Assembly: GCA_030147325.1 (NCBI GenBank)
Contig: JASLAA010000044.1
Coordinates: forward strand, 1 to 19,554
From: Arthrobacter sp.
GTDB lineage: Bacteria > Actinomycetota > Actinomycetes > Actinomycetales > Micrococcaceae
Reading direction: 5' to 3'
Length of the DNA stretch: 19,554 nucleotides
Shown: in pieces, positions 14,395 to 19,554 of the stretch
Numbering within the stretch: position 1 is the first letter of the stretch
Layout of the letters: each line of letters opens with the position of its first letter
Made by a program: the position numbers and the translations under genes
The notes under the pieces: generated by a model
The model's database searches: none
What the model saw: the letters and a program-made list of their open reading frames with translations, nothing else
What the model was told of the DNA's origin: nothing

Positions 14395-14567
14395 CGAGAT
14401 CTCCTGTCGGAAGTGATGACCGGGATGCGGTGGTCACCACGCCCGGTCCTGATGCAGGCCAGTCCACCACACGACGCTTCGGTCACCAAGGAGCCCGACG
14501 GGCCGGGTGCGCAGTGGTGCCACGACCGCTGCTGCGAGCCGGCTCCGACCTCACGGATGCCCGCGGC
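14395..14567. other. Intergenic region between MBL hydrolase and sulfurtransferase genes
   Basis: This 173-base spacer holds the sulfurtransferase ribosome site, an odd palindrome GTGGTCACCAC (near 14430), and a 10-base palindrome GAGCCGGCTC (near 14540). I see no promoter-like TAnnnT box on the minus strand close to the sulfurtransferase gene and no T-tract terminator. Confidence 0.3.
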
Positions 14568-15227
14568 TCAGAGCTCGACGCTCTCCCCTACCGCGAGGTG
14601 GCGGAAGGCTGTTCCGTAACGCTCACCGAGGCGCGTGACGTGACCCTCGACCATGCTCAGCCCGATGTCGTTCAGGAGCGCGTCGTGGATCTGGAACGCT
14701 CGTGGGGCCCTCACCGACGTCACGAAATCGACGACCTCGGCGAGCTTCGACCAGGGGGCGTGCACGGGCACCAGCAGGGTACCGACCTCGACCCCATCGG
14801 GCACGATCAGCGAGTCACCAGGATGGTAGACCGTGCCGTCGACGAGGAAACCGACGTTGGCCACGAGCGGGATCAGGGGATGGATCAGCGCATGCTGGCC
14901 CCCGAACGTCCGCACGGCGACCCCGGCGACGGCGAAGGTCTCGCCTCCGCCCACCACGTGGATGCGCTGCCCGGCGTCTGCGCCGAGGCGGCCAGAGACG
15001 GTGTCCGCCACGCCCTGCGGCGCCCACAGCCCGACGGCGCTGTTCGCCGCCAGCACGGTGACCACCCGATCGATGTCGATGTGGTCGGCGTGCTCGTGCG
15101 TGACCAGGACGCCACCGGCGCCTTCAAGGGCATCCTCGACCTCCGAGAACGTACCCGGATCGATGACGATGACAGCGCCCTCGTGTTCGATCCGCACGCA
15201 GGAATGGGAGAACTTCGTCAGCAGCAT
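14568..15227 (-). CDS. Metallo-beta-lactamase-fold hydrolase
   Basis: Predicted 219-residue cytoplasmic metallo-hydrolase of the UlaG-like/YtkL-type MBL group. Metal-binding motifs seen: THEHADHID (His44, His46, Asp48, His49), GGQHALIHP, a YHPGDSL aspartate, and a late QIHDAL histidine. It begins MLLTKFSHSCVRIEHEGAVIVIDPG, the usual start of this group, so the ATG is sound. The minus-strand TAGTCT at 15239-15234 is followed by six bases and the ATG, implying a leaderless transcript. Substrate unknown; relatives include lactonases and phosphodiesterases. It is divergent from zur across 78 bases, but nothing links it to zinc beyond its metal need. Confidence 0.88.
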   Translation of the reverse strand: MLLTKFSHSCVRIEHEGAVIVIDPGTFSEVEDALEGAGGVLVTHEHADHIDIDRVVTVLAANSAVGLWAPQGVADTVSGRLGADAGQRIHVVGGGETFAVAGVAVRTFGGQHALIHPLIPLVANVGFLVDGTVYHPGDSLIVPDGVEVGTLLVPVHAPWSKLAEVVDFVTSVRAPRAFQIHDALLNDIGLSMVEGHVTRLGERYGTAFRHLAVGESVEL

Positions 15228-15233
15228 CGCCCC

Positions 15234-15239
15234 AGACTA
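15234..15239 (-). promoter_or_regulatory. Putative -10 box for a leaderless MBL-hydrolase mRNA
   Basis: Minus-strand TAGTCT is followed by six bases and then ATG at 15227, the same geometry as at the WYL and second MarR genes. Confidence 0.4.
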
Positions 15240-15251
15240 CCTCCGGGTCGC

Positions 15252-15260
15252 TGATAATCT
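15252..15260 (+). promoter_or_regulatory. Putative zur promoter -10 with a Zur-box-like half site
   Basis: TGATAATC (15252-15259) matches one arm of the TGATAATnATTATCA-like boxes of actinobacterial Zur, but the second arm (TTGAGG) does not match. The same bases include TAATCT/GATAAT as a -10 box. Autoregulation is possible but weakly supported. Confidence 0.3.
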
Positions 15261-15272
15261 TGAGGTTGGTCC

Positions 15273-15302
15273 ATGGCTTCGACGGGACCGCGGAAAGGGT
15301 AG
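15273..15302 (+). CDS. Nine-codon upstream ORF before zur
   Basis: ATG 15273 with GAGG (15262-15265) seven bases upstream encodes MASTGPRKG and ends in TAG three bases before the zur ATG. The zur ribosome site lies within its last codons. It is either a leader peptide affecting zur translation or a chance ORF. Confidence 0.25.
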   Translation: MASTGPRKG

Positions 15303-15305
15303 ATC

Positions 15306-15800
15306 ATGACGCCTGAGGCGACATCCGAGGCAGTATCGACCGGTGGGTCCGGCGCAGAGCAGATCCTCCCCCAGGCCGGCCGCAAGGGCTCCGAGCAGCG
15401 GGTCACCCGCCAGCGGCGTGCTGTCAGCGCCGCCCTCGACGAGCTCGACGACTTCGTCAGCACGCAGGAACTCCACCGGCTCCTGCACGATCGCGGCGAG
15501 TCCGTGTCGCTCGCCACCACCTACCGGATCCTCCAGTCCATGTCCGACGACGGCCTCGTGGACGTTCTGCGCAACGGCGACAACGAGGCCGTCTACCGGC
15601 GCTGCGCCGTCGAGCACCACCACCACCACCTGCTGTGCAGGAACTGCGGGCGAGCGGTGGAGATCGAGGCACCGGCCGTTGAGCAGTGGGCCGCCCGCAT
15701 CGCGGCGGAACACGGGTTCACCGAAGCGGCGCACACCGTCGAGATCCAGGGGCTGTGCCCCGACTGCACCGCACTCGCCGCACGGTCCCTCCTCCCGTGA
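15306..15800 (+). CDS. zur: Fur-family zinc uptake regulator Zur
   Basis: Predicted 164-residue Fur-family repressor. When zinc is bound it should block uptake genes such as the znu operon 1.3 kb away. A Ser/Gly-rich N-terminal extension of about 30 residues precedes the winged helix (TRQRRAVSAALDELDDFVSTQELHRLL, then SLATTYRILQSM). The dimerisation domain has the EHHHHHLLCRNCG metal region (Cys111, Cys114) and a CPDC pair (Cys151, Cys154), giving the four-cysteine structural zinc site of Zur proteins. ATG 15306 has AAAGGG six bases upstream. Its stop overlaps the start of the first MarR gene (GTGA). Zur rather than Fur is chosen from the cysteines and znu context. Confidence 0.9.
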   Translation: MTPEATSEAVSTGGSGAEQILPQAGRKGSEQRVTRQRRAVSAALDELDDFVSTQELHRLLHDRGESVSLATTYRILQSMSDDGLVDVLRNGDNEAVYRRCAVEHHHHHLLCRNCGRAVEIEAPAVEQWAARIAAEHGFTEAAHTVEIQGLCPDCTALAARSLLP

Positions 15801-16423
15801 ACGTCCGCTCCGCGCCCGGCCAGGCTGACCGCGCGGGCGGCGCGGGCGGCGCGGCTCTCCCGGCGGGTCCGACCGTCGACGACAACCAGCCCGTGACGCC
15901 CTCCGACAGCCCTCTTCCTCCGGGCGCCGAGGATCCCCGCGGGCGCGACCAGGACGTCCGGCTCGACGCCCTGGTGGACGCCGTGCGCAGCTACCGGAAC
16001 GCCGAAGGCTCGATGCGGGGTCGCAGCAGGGGTTCCATGCATCTCGGCAGGACCGATATGACTGCGCTGCGCCTCATGCTGCGCGCCGGCCAGTCCGGTC
16101 GCCCGCTCACCGCCGCGGCCCTCGCCCGCGGGCTCGGGATCTCCACCGCGGCCACCACGGTCCTGGTCGACCGCCTCGAGAAGAGCGGACATGCGGAGCG
16201 TCGCCGGAGCAGGACCGACGGACGCTCGATCGAGATCTGGCCCTCTGCTGCGGCCGACGAGGAGGTGCGTTCCACCATGGGCCCGATGCACGACCGGATG
16301 ATCGCCGTCGCTGGCTCCCTGTCCCAGGCCGAGTGCCGTGTGGTGCGCCGGTTCCTCGAGATCCTGGCAGCCGAACTGTCCGAATTGGACGTCCCGTCCC
16401 GCACGGACCCGCGCGTCTCCTGA
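15797..16423 (+). CDS. MarR-family regulator translationally coupled to zur
   Basis: Predicted 208-residue MarR-family DNA-binding protein. GTG 15797 overlaps the zur stop (GTGA); GTG 15893 is an in-frame alternative that would remove a low-complexity Ala/Gly/Pro lead. The winged helix (about residues 85-150) contains LTAAALARGLGISTAATTVLVDRLEKSGHAERRRSR split by the beta-wing, with the LGIS segment at 113. It closely resembles the next gene (shared LGIS.A.TT.L.DRLEK.G pattern and a similar SYRNAEGSMRGR / DYRAVESGLRRR lead), so the pair arose by duplication. Co-translation with zur implies some tie to zinc status, but target and ligand are unknown. Confidence 0.85.
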   Translation: MNVRSAPGQADRAGGAGGAALPAGPTVDDNQPVTPSDSPLPPGAEDPRGRDQDVRLDALVDAVRSYRNAEGSMRGRSRGSMHLGRTDMTALRLMLRAGQSGRPLTAAALARGLGISTAATTVLVDRLEKSGHAERRRSRTDGRSIEIWPSAAADEEVRSTMGPMHDRMIAVAGSLSQAECRVVRRFLEILAAELSELDVPSRTDPRVS

Positions 16424-16466
16424 CATCGCCATCACCGCTCGGGAACCCGGGGTACCTAGAGAAATT

Positions 16467-16487
16467 GACTACTAGCTGGTCTAAACT
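16467..16487 (+). promoter_or_regulatory. Promoter/operator region of the second marR gene
   Basis: TAAACT (16482-16487) is followed by six bases and ATG 16494, implying a leaderless transcript. Directly upstream is an imperfect inverted repeat, GACTA (16467-16471) and TGGTC (16477-16481) around CTAGC, of the size and AT-rich character of MarR operators. It abuts the -10 box, so binding would block transcription. Confidence 0.4.
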
Positions 16488-16493
16488 GGAGCC

Positions 16494-17072
16494 ATGAGAC
16501 CAACGGAAGCGCGGCAGGGAGCAGGCTACTGGTATCCCTCGTCCGGAGAAGCTCCCGTCAATCAGGAATCGACCGCCGTGGAGTCGACCGGCGTGGATGT
16601 CCTGAATGCGCTGAGGGATTATCGTGCTGTCGAGAGCGGTCTGCGTCGGCGCCTGAGCCAGAGCCTGAGCATCAATGAGACGGACCTCGGGGCCCTGCGC
16701 TACCTCCTCGGCGTCTGGCAGCGCGGGCAGGAGGCGAGCCCGAAGGAGCTCGCCCAGGCCCTCGGTATCTCGAGCGCATCGACGACCCTGGTGATCGACA
16801 GGCTGGAGAAGGCCGGGTACATCCGACGACGGCGCCACCCCGTGGATCGCCGCGCCGTGATCGTCGAACCGGGAGAGAAGGCGACCGAGGAGTTCAGGTC
16901 CGGCTTCGACGTCGAGAAGCGCAGTGTGATGGCCGCAGCCGACAGCCTCACCAGCGAGGAGACCGAGACCGTCACCCGCTTCCTGCGCAGCATGGAACAG
17001 GCGATCGCCAATGCAGTCGGCCAGCCCGAGCGTCGGACCGACGGCCGGCCGGGACCGTCACCTGAGGCCTGA
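16494..17072 (+). CDS. MarR-family regulator, paralogue of the upstream marR
   Basis: Predicted 192-residue MarR protein. An N-terminal polar extension of about 30 residues is followed by the helical DYRAVESGLRRR region and a winged helix (about 65-130: ASPKELAQALGISSASTTLV from about 81, LGIS at 90, then IDRLEKAGYIRRRRHPVDRR). A C-terminal dimerisation helix pair contains LTSEETETVTRFLRSMEQAI. It has its own likely leaderless promoter with an inverted repeat, so autoregulation is plausible. It ends one base before the end of the convergent znuB gene. Ligand unknown. Confidence 0.88.
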   Translation: MRPTEARQGAGYWYPSSGEAPVNQESTAVESTGVDVLNALRDYRAVESGLRRRLSQSLSINETDLGALRYLLGVWQRGQEASPKELAQALGISSASTTLVIDRLEKAGYIRRRRHPVDRRAVIVEPGEKATEEFRSGFDVEKRSVMAAADSLTSEETETVTRFLRSMEQAIANAVGQPERRTDGRPGPSPEA

Positions 17073-17080
17073 GTCAGGCC
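17066..17080. terminator. Palindrome spanning both stop codons of convergent marR and znuB
   Basis: GGCCTGA (17066-17072), one central G, then TCAGGCC (17074-17080) form a perfect 15-base odd palindrome. The marR stop TGA and the znuB stop (TCA on this strand) are mirror halves of it. As RNA it would fold as a 5-bp stem with a 5-base loop on either strand. No T-tract follows, so it would be at best a weak bidirectional terminator. Confidence 0.35.
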
Positions 17081-17967
17081 CCCTGACGGACCGGCCGCCG
17101 CGCACGCCGTGAGACCGCAGATCCGGGCGAGGAGCGCCTCGATCCCACCAGGCGGCACACGAGGTAGATCGCGAACGAGATCGTCGTGACGTAGGGACTG
17201 ATGGGGATCCGTCCCCCCAGCGCCAGCAGGATCCCGCCCACCACCGAGGTGCAGGCGAACGCGACACTGAGCAGCACCACGAGTCCCGGTGCAGAGGTCA
17301 CCTTGAGCGCGGCGGCCGCCGGCGTGATGAGCAGCGCGAGGACCAGCAGCGCCCCGACCACCTGGATGGACAGCGCGACCGAGATCCCCAGCAGCACCAT
17401 GAACAGGATCGAGAGCCCCCGCACGGGCACTCCACGTGCCTCGGCCAGATCCGCGTCGGCACTGGCGAACGTGAGGGGTCGCCAGATCGCCGCCAGCGCG
17501 ACGATCACGACGACGGCACATCCCACGAGCAGGTTCAGCTGGACGTTGTCGACCGAGACGATCTGTCCCGTGAGGAGACCGAACTTGTTCGCCGCTCGGC
17601 CCTCGTACAGGGCGAGGAACAGGATGCCCAGGCCGAGGCCGAAGGGCATGACCACACCGATGATGGAGTTCCGGTCCCGTGCCCTGATCCCCATGAGGCC
17701 GAGCACGAGAGCGGCGAGGACCGAGCCGACGAGCGATCCGGCGACGACGTTGGCGCCGACGAGCAGGGCGAAGGCAGCACCGGCGAAGGAGAGCTCGGCG
17801 ATGCCGTGCACCGCGAAGGCGAGGTCGCGCATCATGACGAAGGTTCCGATGAGCCCGCCGAGCAGCCCGAGGACAGCCCCGGCGATCAGTGAGTTCCGGA
17901 CGAGTGGAAGCAGCTGTGCGTAGTTGTCGAAGGTGAAGACGGCGTCGAAGATCTCCTGGGGGTCCAC
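17074..17967 (-). CDS. znuB: Zinc/manganese ABC transporter permease (ZnuB-like)
   Basis: Predicted 297-residue ABC-3 family permease with about eight membrane helices. Family landmarks are MMRDLAFAVHGIAELSFAGAAFA near the second helix, VVMPFGLGLGILFLALYEGR, the DADLAEARGVPVRGL loop that contacts the ATPase, and SIQVVGALLVLALLITPAAAA. It forms the channel for Zn2+ (possibly Mn2+) taken up with ZnuA and ZnuC. The GTG start lies three bases after the znuC stop, so it is translated with it. A basic tail rich in Arg ends the protein. The zinc assignment rests on the nearby zur and the His-rich ZnuA. Confidence 0.9.
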   Translation of the reverse strand: MDPQEIFDAVFTFDNYAQLLPLVRNSLIAGAVLGLLGGLIGTFVMMRDLAFAVHGIAELSFAGAAFALLVGANVVAGSLVGSVLAALVLGLMGIRARDRNSIIGVVMPFGLGLGILFLALYEGRAANKFGLLTGQIVSVDNVQLNLLVGCAVVVIVALAAIWRPLTFASADADLAEARGVPVRGLSILFMVLLGISVALSIQVVGALLVLALLITPAAAALKVTSAPGLVVLLSVAFACTSVVGGILLALGGRIPISPYVTTISFAIYLVCRLVGSRRSSPGSAVSRRARRPVRQGA

Positions 17968-17970
17968 GGC

Positions 17971-18810
17971 CTAGGCGCTCTCGTGATGGTGGGTGGTGGC
18001 GTCCGGCAGACCGACGACGACGATGCGGCCGTTGCTGTGCAGGACCTCCACGGGGCTGCCATAGAGCTCGGAGAGGACCTCACTGGTCATGACCTCGGCG
18101 GGGGCTCCGACGCGGAACTTCCCATCGGCGAGGTAGAGCACGCGGTCGACGTAGTCGATGACCGGGTTGATCTCGTGCGTCACGAAGACCACTGCACTGT
18201 TCTTCTCGTGGCACTGCCGGTTGATGAGGGAGCTCACCGCCTGCTGGTGGTTCAGGTCGAGCGACAGCAGTGGCTCGTCGCACAGGAGGACGGTGGGGTC
18301 GGTGGCGAGGGCCTGAGCAGCGCGCAACCTCTGCTGCTCGCCCCCCGACAGCTGCCCTACGGGCGCGTCCGCATAGGACTCTGCGCCGACGTCGTTCAGG
18401 AGCTCGTCCACGCGCTCGGTGTACGCCCTGCTCCGCATCCGCAGTCCCCAGCGGTGCCCGTCGACGCCGAGCCCGACGAGATCACGCGCCCGCAGCGGTG
18501 TCTCCGGCGGGAACGATTTCTGCTGCGGGATGTAGCCGAGAGTCCGGCTTCCACGCGTGATCGGCCGACCGTCCATGCTCGCGGTACCGGCGTCGAGCGG
18601 TTGAAGACCGAGCAGCACCCTGAGGAAGCTCGTCTTGCCAGAACCGTTGGGGCCGAGGACGGCGAAGAACTCACCGGGCATGATGTCGAGATCGAGTCCC
18701 TGCCACAGCGTCCGGCTGCCGAAGGAGAGCGTGGCGCCGCGCAGGCTGATGGCCGGCCGGTGCGGCGTCGTCCCTGGAGGGGCAACCTCCCGGGGCACTG
18801 TCGAGGTCAT
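17971..18810 (-). CDS. znuC: Zinc ABC transporter ATP-binding protein (ZnuC-like)
   Basis: Predicted 279-residue ATPase of the zinc/manganese import family. Walker A GPNGSGKTS (53-61), Q-loop region GYIPQQKSFP, signature LSGGEQQR (from 154), Walker B VLLCDEP (174-180), D-loop SLDLNHQQ and H-loop His212 are all intact. An N-terminal extension of about 18 residues and a short His-containing tail (DATTHHHESA) are unusual but minor. It sits between znuA (58 bases upstream) and znuB (3 bases downstream). The ATG is preceded by GGAAG at a normal distance. Confidence 0.92.
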   Translation of the reverse strand: MTSTVPREVAPPGTTPHRPAISLRGATLSFGSRTLWQGLDLDIMPGEFFAVLGPNGSGKTSFLRVLLGLQPLDAGTASMDGRPITRGSRTLGYIPQQKSFPPETPLRARDLVGLGVDGHRWGLRMRSRAYTERVDELLNDVGAESYADAPVGQLSGGEQQRLRAAQALATDPTVLLCDEPLLSLDLNHQQAVSSLINRQCHEKNSAVVFVTHEINPVIDYVDRVLYLADGKFRVGAPAEVMTSEVLSELYGSPVEVLHSNGRIVVVGLPDATTHHHESA

Positions 18811-18834
18811 GCGATACGGCTTCCAGTCTGTCGT

Positions 18835-18849
18835 CGTGCAGGTTGCACG
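18835..18849. other. Hairpin between znuA and znuC
   Basis: CGTGCA (18835-18840) and TGCACG (18844-18849) pair perfectly around a three-base loop in the 58-base gap. A short stem here could slow 3' decay of the znuA message or cause partial termination, giving more binding protein than transporter. No T-tract is present. Confidence 0.35.
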
Positions 18850-18868
18850 GGGATGGTGCTGAGCGTCC

Positions 18869-19554
18869 TCAGGAGGCGAGGGCGGCCTCGATGCTGTCCG
18901 TGTTGGCCGTCATCCAGGAGACGTAGCTCTCCCCGTCCGGCAGCGTCTCGGTGAAGTCCACCACGGGCAAACCGGCCTCGTCGGCTGCTGAACGCACGGC
19001 CTCCGTCTGCGCTCCTTCGGTCTGGCCATTGTAGGCAAGGAAGGCAAGGGTCCCGCCCGACACGAGCCGGCTCATCTCGTCCAGCGCGGCTACCGGCACG
19101 TCCGTCTCCTCCTCGATGGCTTCGATGAATCCCTCGGGCGTGACATCCTCCAGACCGGCCGACTCGAGCAGGTACGCAGGCACCGGCTCGGTCACGGCGA
19201 CCAGGCCACCCGGACCGGACGCAGCGAGTTCGGTCAGCCGCTCCTGGATGGGCTGGAGATCAGCGGTGAAGGCCTCGGCCCGCTCACGGTAGGCATCAGC
19301 GTTAGCCTCGTCGAGGCGGCCGAGCTCCTCCGCGATCGCGTCGGCCAGTATGACCATGGTGGAGAGGTCGTACCAGACGTGTTCGTTGAACGATCCGTGG
19401 TCGTGCGCGTCCTCGTCCGCGTGCCCGTCCTCGTCCGCGTGCCCGTCCTCGTCCGCGTGCTCGGCTTCATCCGTGTGCTCGGCTTCATCCGTGTGCTCGG
19501 CCTCGTCCTCCAGCCCGGACAGGTCGACGGCGTTCAGCACGTTCTCGACTCCCG
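18869..19554 (-). CDS. znuA: Zinc-binding lipoprotein/solute-binding protein ZnuA (partial, N-terminus outside window)
   Basis: C-terminal 227 or so residues of a TroA/ZnuA-fold solute-binding protein that captures metal outside the cell; the reading frame is open to the window edge, so the start and signal peptide are not visible. Seen: a His/Asp/Glu-rich loop made of six-residue repeats ending DAHDHGSFNEHVWYDL, where HVW carries one conserved metal-binding His. VTEPVPAYLLESAGLEDVTPEGF follows, where many ZnuA proteins have a ligand His near the VTSHD position, and then ETLPDGESYVSWM near the C-terminus. The His-rich loop favours zinc. It is the upstream gene of znuA-znuC-znuB; the promoter and any Zur box lie beyond the window. 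Confidence 0.88.
   Translation of the reverse strand, partial: GVENVLNAVDLSGLEDEAEHTDEAEHTDEAEHADEDGHADEDGHADEDAHDHGSFNEHVWYDLSTMVILADAIAEELGRLDEANADAYRERAEAFTADLQPIQERLTELAASGPGGLVAVTEPVPAYLLESAGLEDVTPEGFIEAIEEETDVPVAALDEMSRLVSGGTLAFLAYNGQTEGAQTEAVRSAADEAGLPVVDFTETLPDGESYVSWMTANTDSIEAALAS
19411..19500 (-). repeat. Five 18-bp tandem repeats encoding the ZnuA His-rich loop
   Basis: Five near-identical 18-base units (19411-19428, 19429-19446, 19447-19464, 19465-19482, 19483-19500). The first two are identical to each other, as are the last two, and the middle one is a hybrid. Each encodes six residues with one His flanked by acidic residues (EAEHTD, EAEHAD or EDGHAD). The mosaic pattern points to expansion by slippage or unequal exchange. 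Confidence 0.9.

Noticed and set aside
13063..14619. 518-residue plus-strand open frame.
   Set aside because: It is antisense to the HIT and sulfurtransferase genes, both of which have intact catalytic motifs; the frame is a by-product of their codon use.
15686..15796. Earlier start of the first marR gene inside zur.
   Set aside because: It would overlap zur by more than 100 bases and add an Arg/His-rich lead with no family similarity; GTG 15797 has the typical GTGA coupling.
16465..16470. TTGACT as the -35 box of the second marR gene.
   Set aside because: It is only 11 bases from the -10 box TAAACT, too close for a normal promoter; it more likely belongs to the operator.
19411..19500. Tandem repeats as a CRISPR array.
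   Set aside because: Units of 18 bases are contiguous without spacers and lie in frame within znuA.

Overview
The window looks like core chromosome of a high-GC actinobacterium, most likely a member of the Micrococcaceae (Arthrobacter-like). The reasons are the very high GC at third codon positions, frequent GTG starts, many ATGA/GTGA gene junctions, TAnnnT -10 boxes placed so that the start codon is the first transcribed base, and a gene set typical of the group (actinobacterial Zur, HrpA with a DUF3418 tail, a MoxR/DUF58/DUF4129 cluster). No integrase, transposase, phage gene or CRISPR array was seen.

Layout. (1) 88-3069, + strand: a compact flavin electron-transfer operon. It encodes an exported lipoprotein with a covalent-FMN domain, an ApbE flavin transferase, and a fusion of an RnfD/NqrB-like membrane domain with an NAD(P)H:flavin oxidoreductase domain. 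Together these could carry electrons from cytoplasmic NAD(P)H across the membrane to an extracellular flavin. (2) 3165-3240: tRNA-Arg(CCG) with a leader hairpin and a strong terminator. (3) 3360-7728, + strand: a MoxR-type cluster of DUF4129 protein, small membrane protein, MoxR ATPase, DUF58 protein and polytopic membrane protein. The junctions before and after the small membrane protein hold short ORFs that overlap their neighbours stop-to-start. (4) 7784-12881, + strand: a WYL-domain regulator followed by the DEAH RNA helicase HrpA. (5) 12964-15227, - strand: a HIT hydrolase, a two-domain rhodanese sulfurtransferase and a metallo-beta-lactamase-fold hydrolase. (6) 15306-17072, + strand: Zur, a MarR regulator translationally coupled to it, and a second, paralogous MarR with its own promoter. 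(7) 17074-19554, - strand: the end of a zinc ABC transporter operon (znuA-znuC-znuB); znuA runs off the window.

How the parts fit. Regions 6 and 7 form a zinc-homeostasis locus, with regulator and transporter converging and the last MarR and znuB stop codons sharing one 15-bp palindrome. Region 1 is the strongest candidate for an under-described system. The chained mini-ORFs in region 3 are the least explained structural signal. All functions are read from sequence motifs and gene context only; no database search was done.
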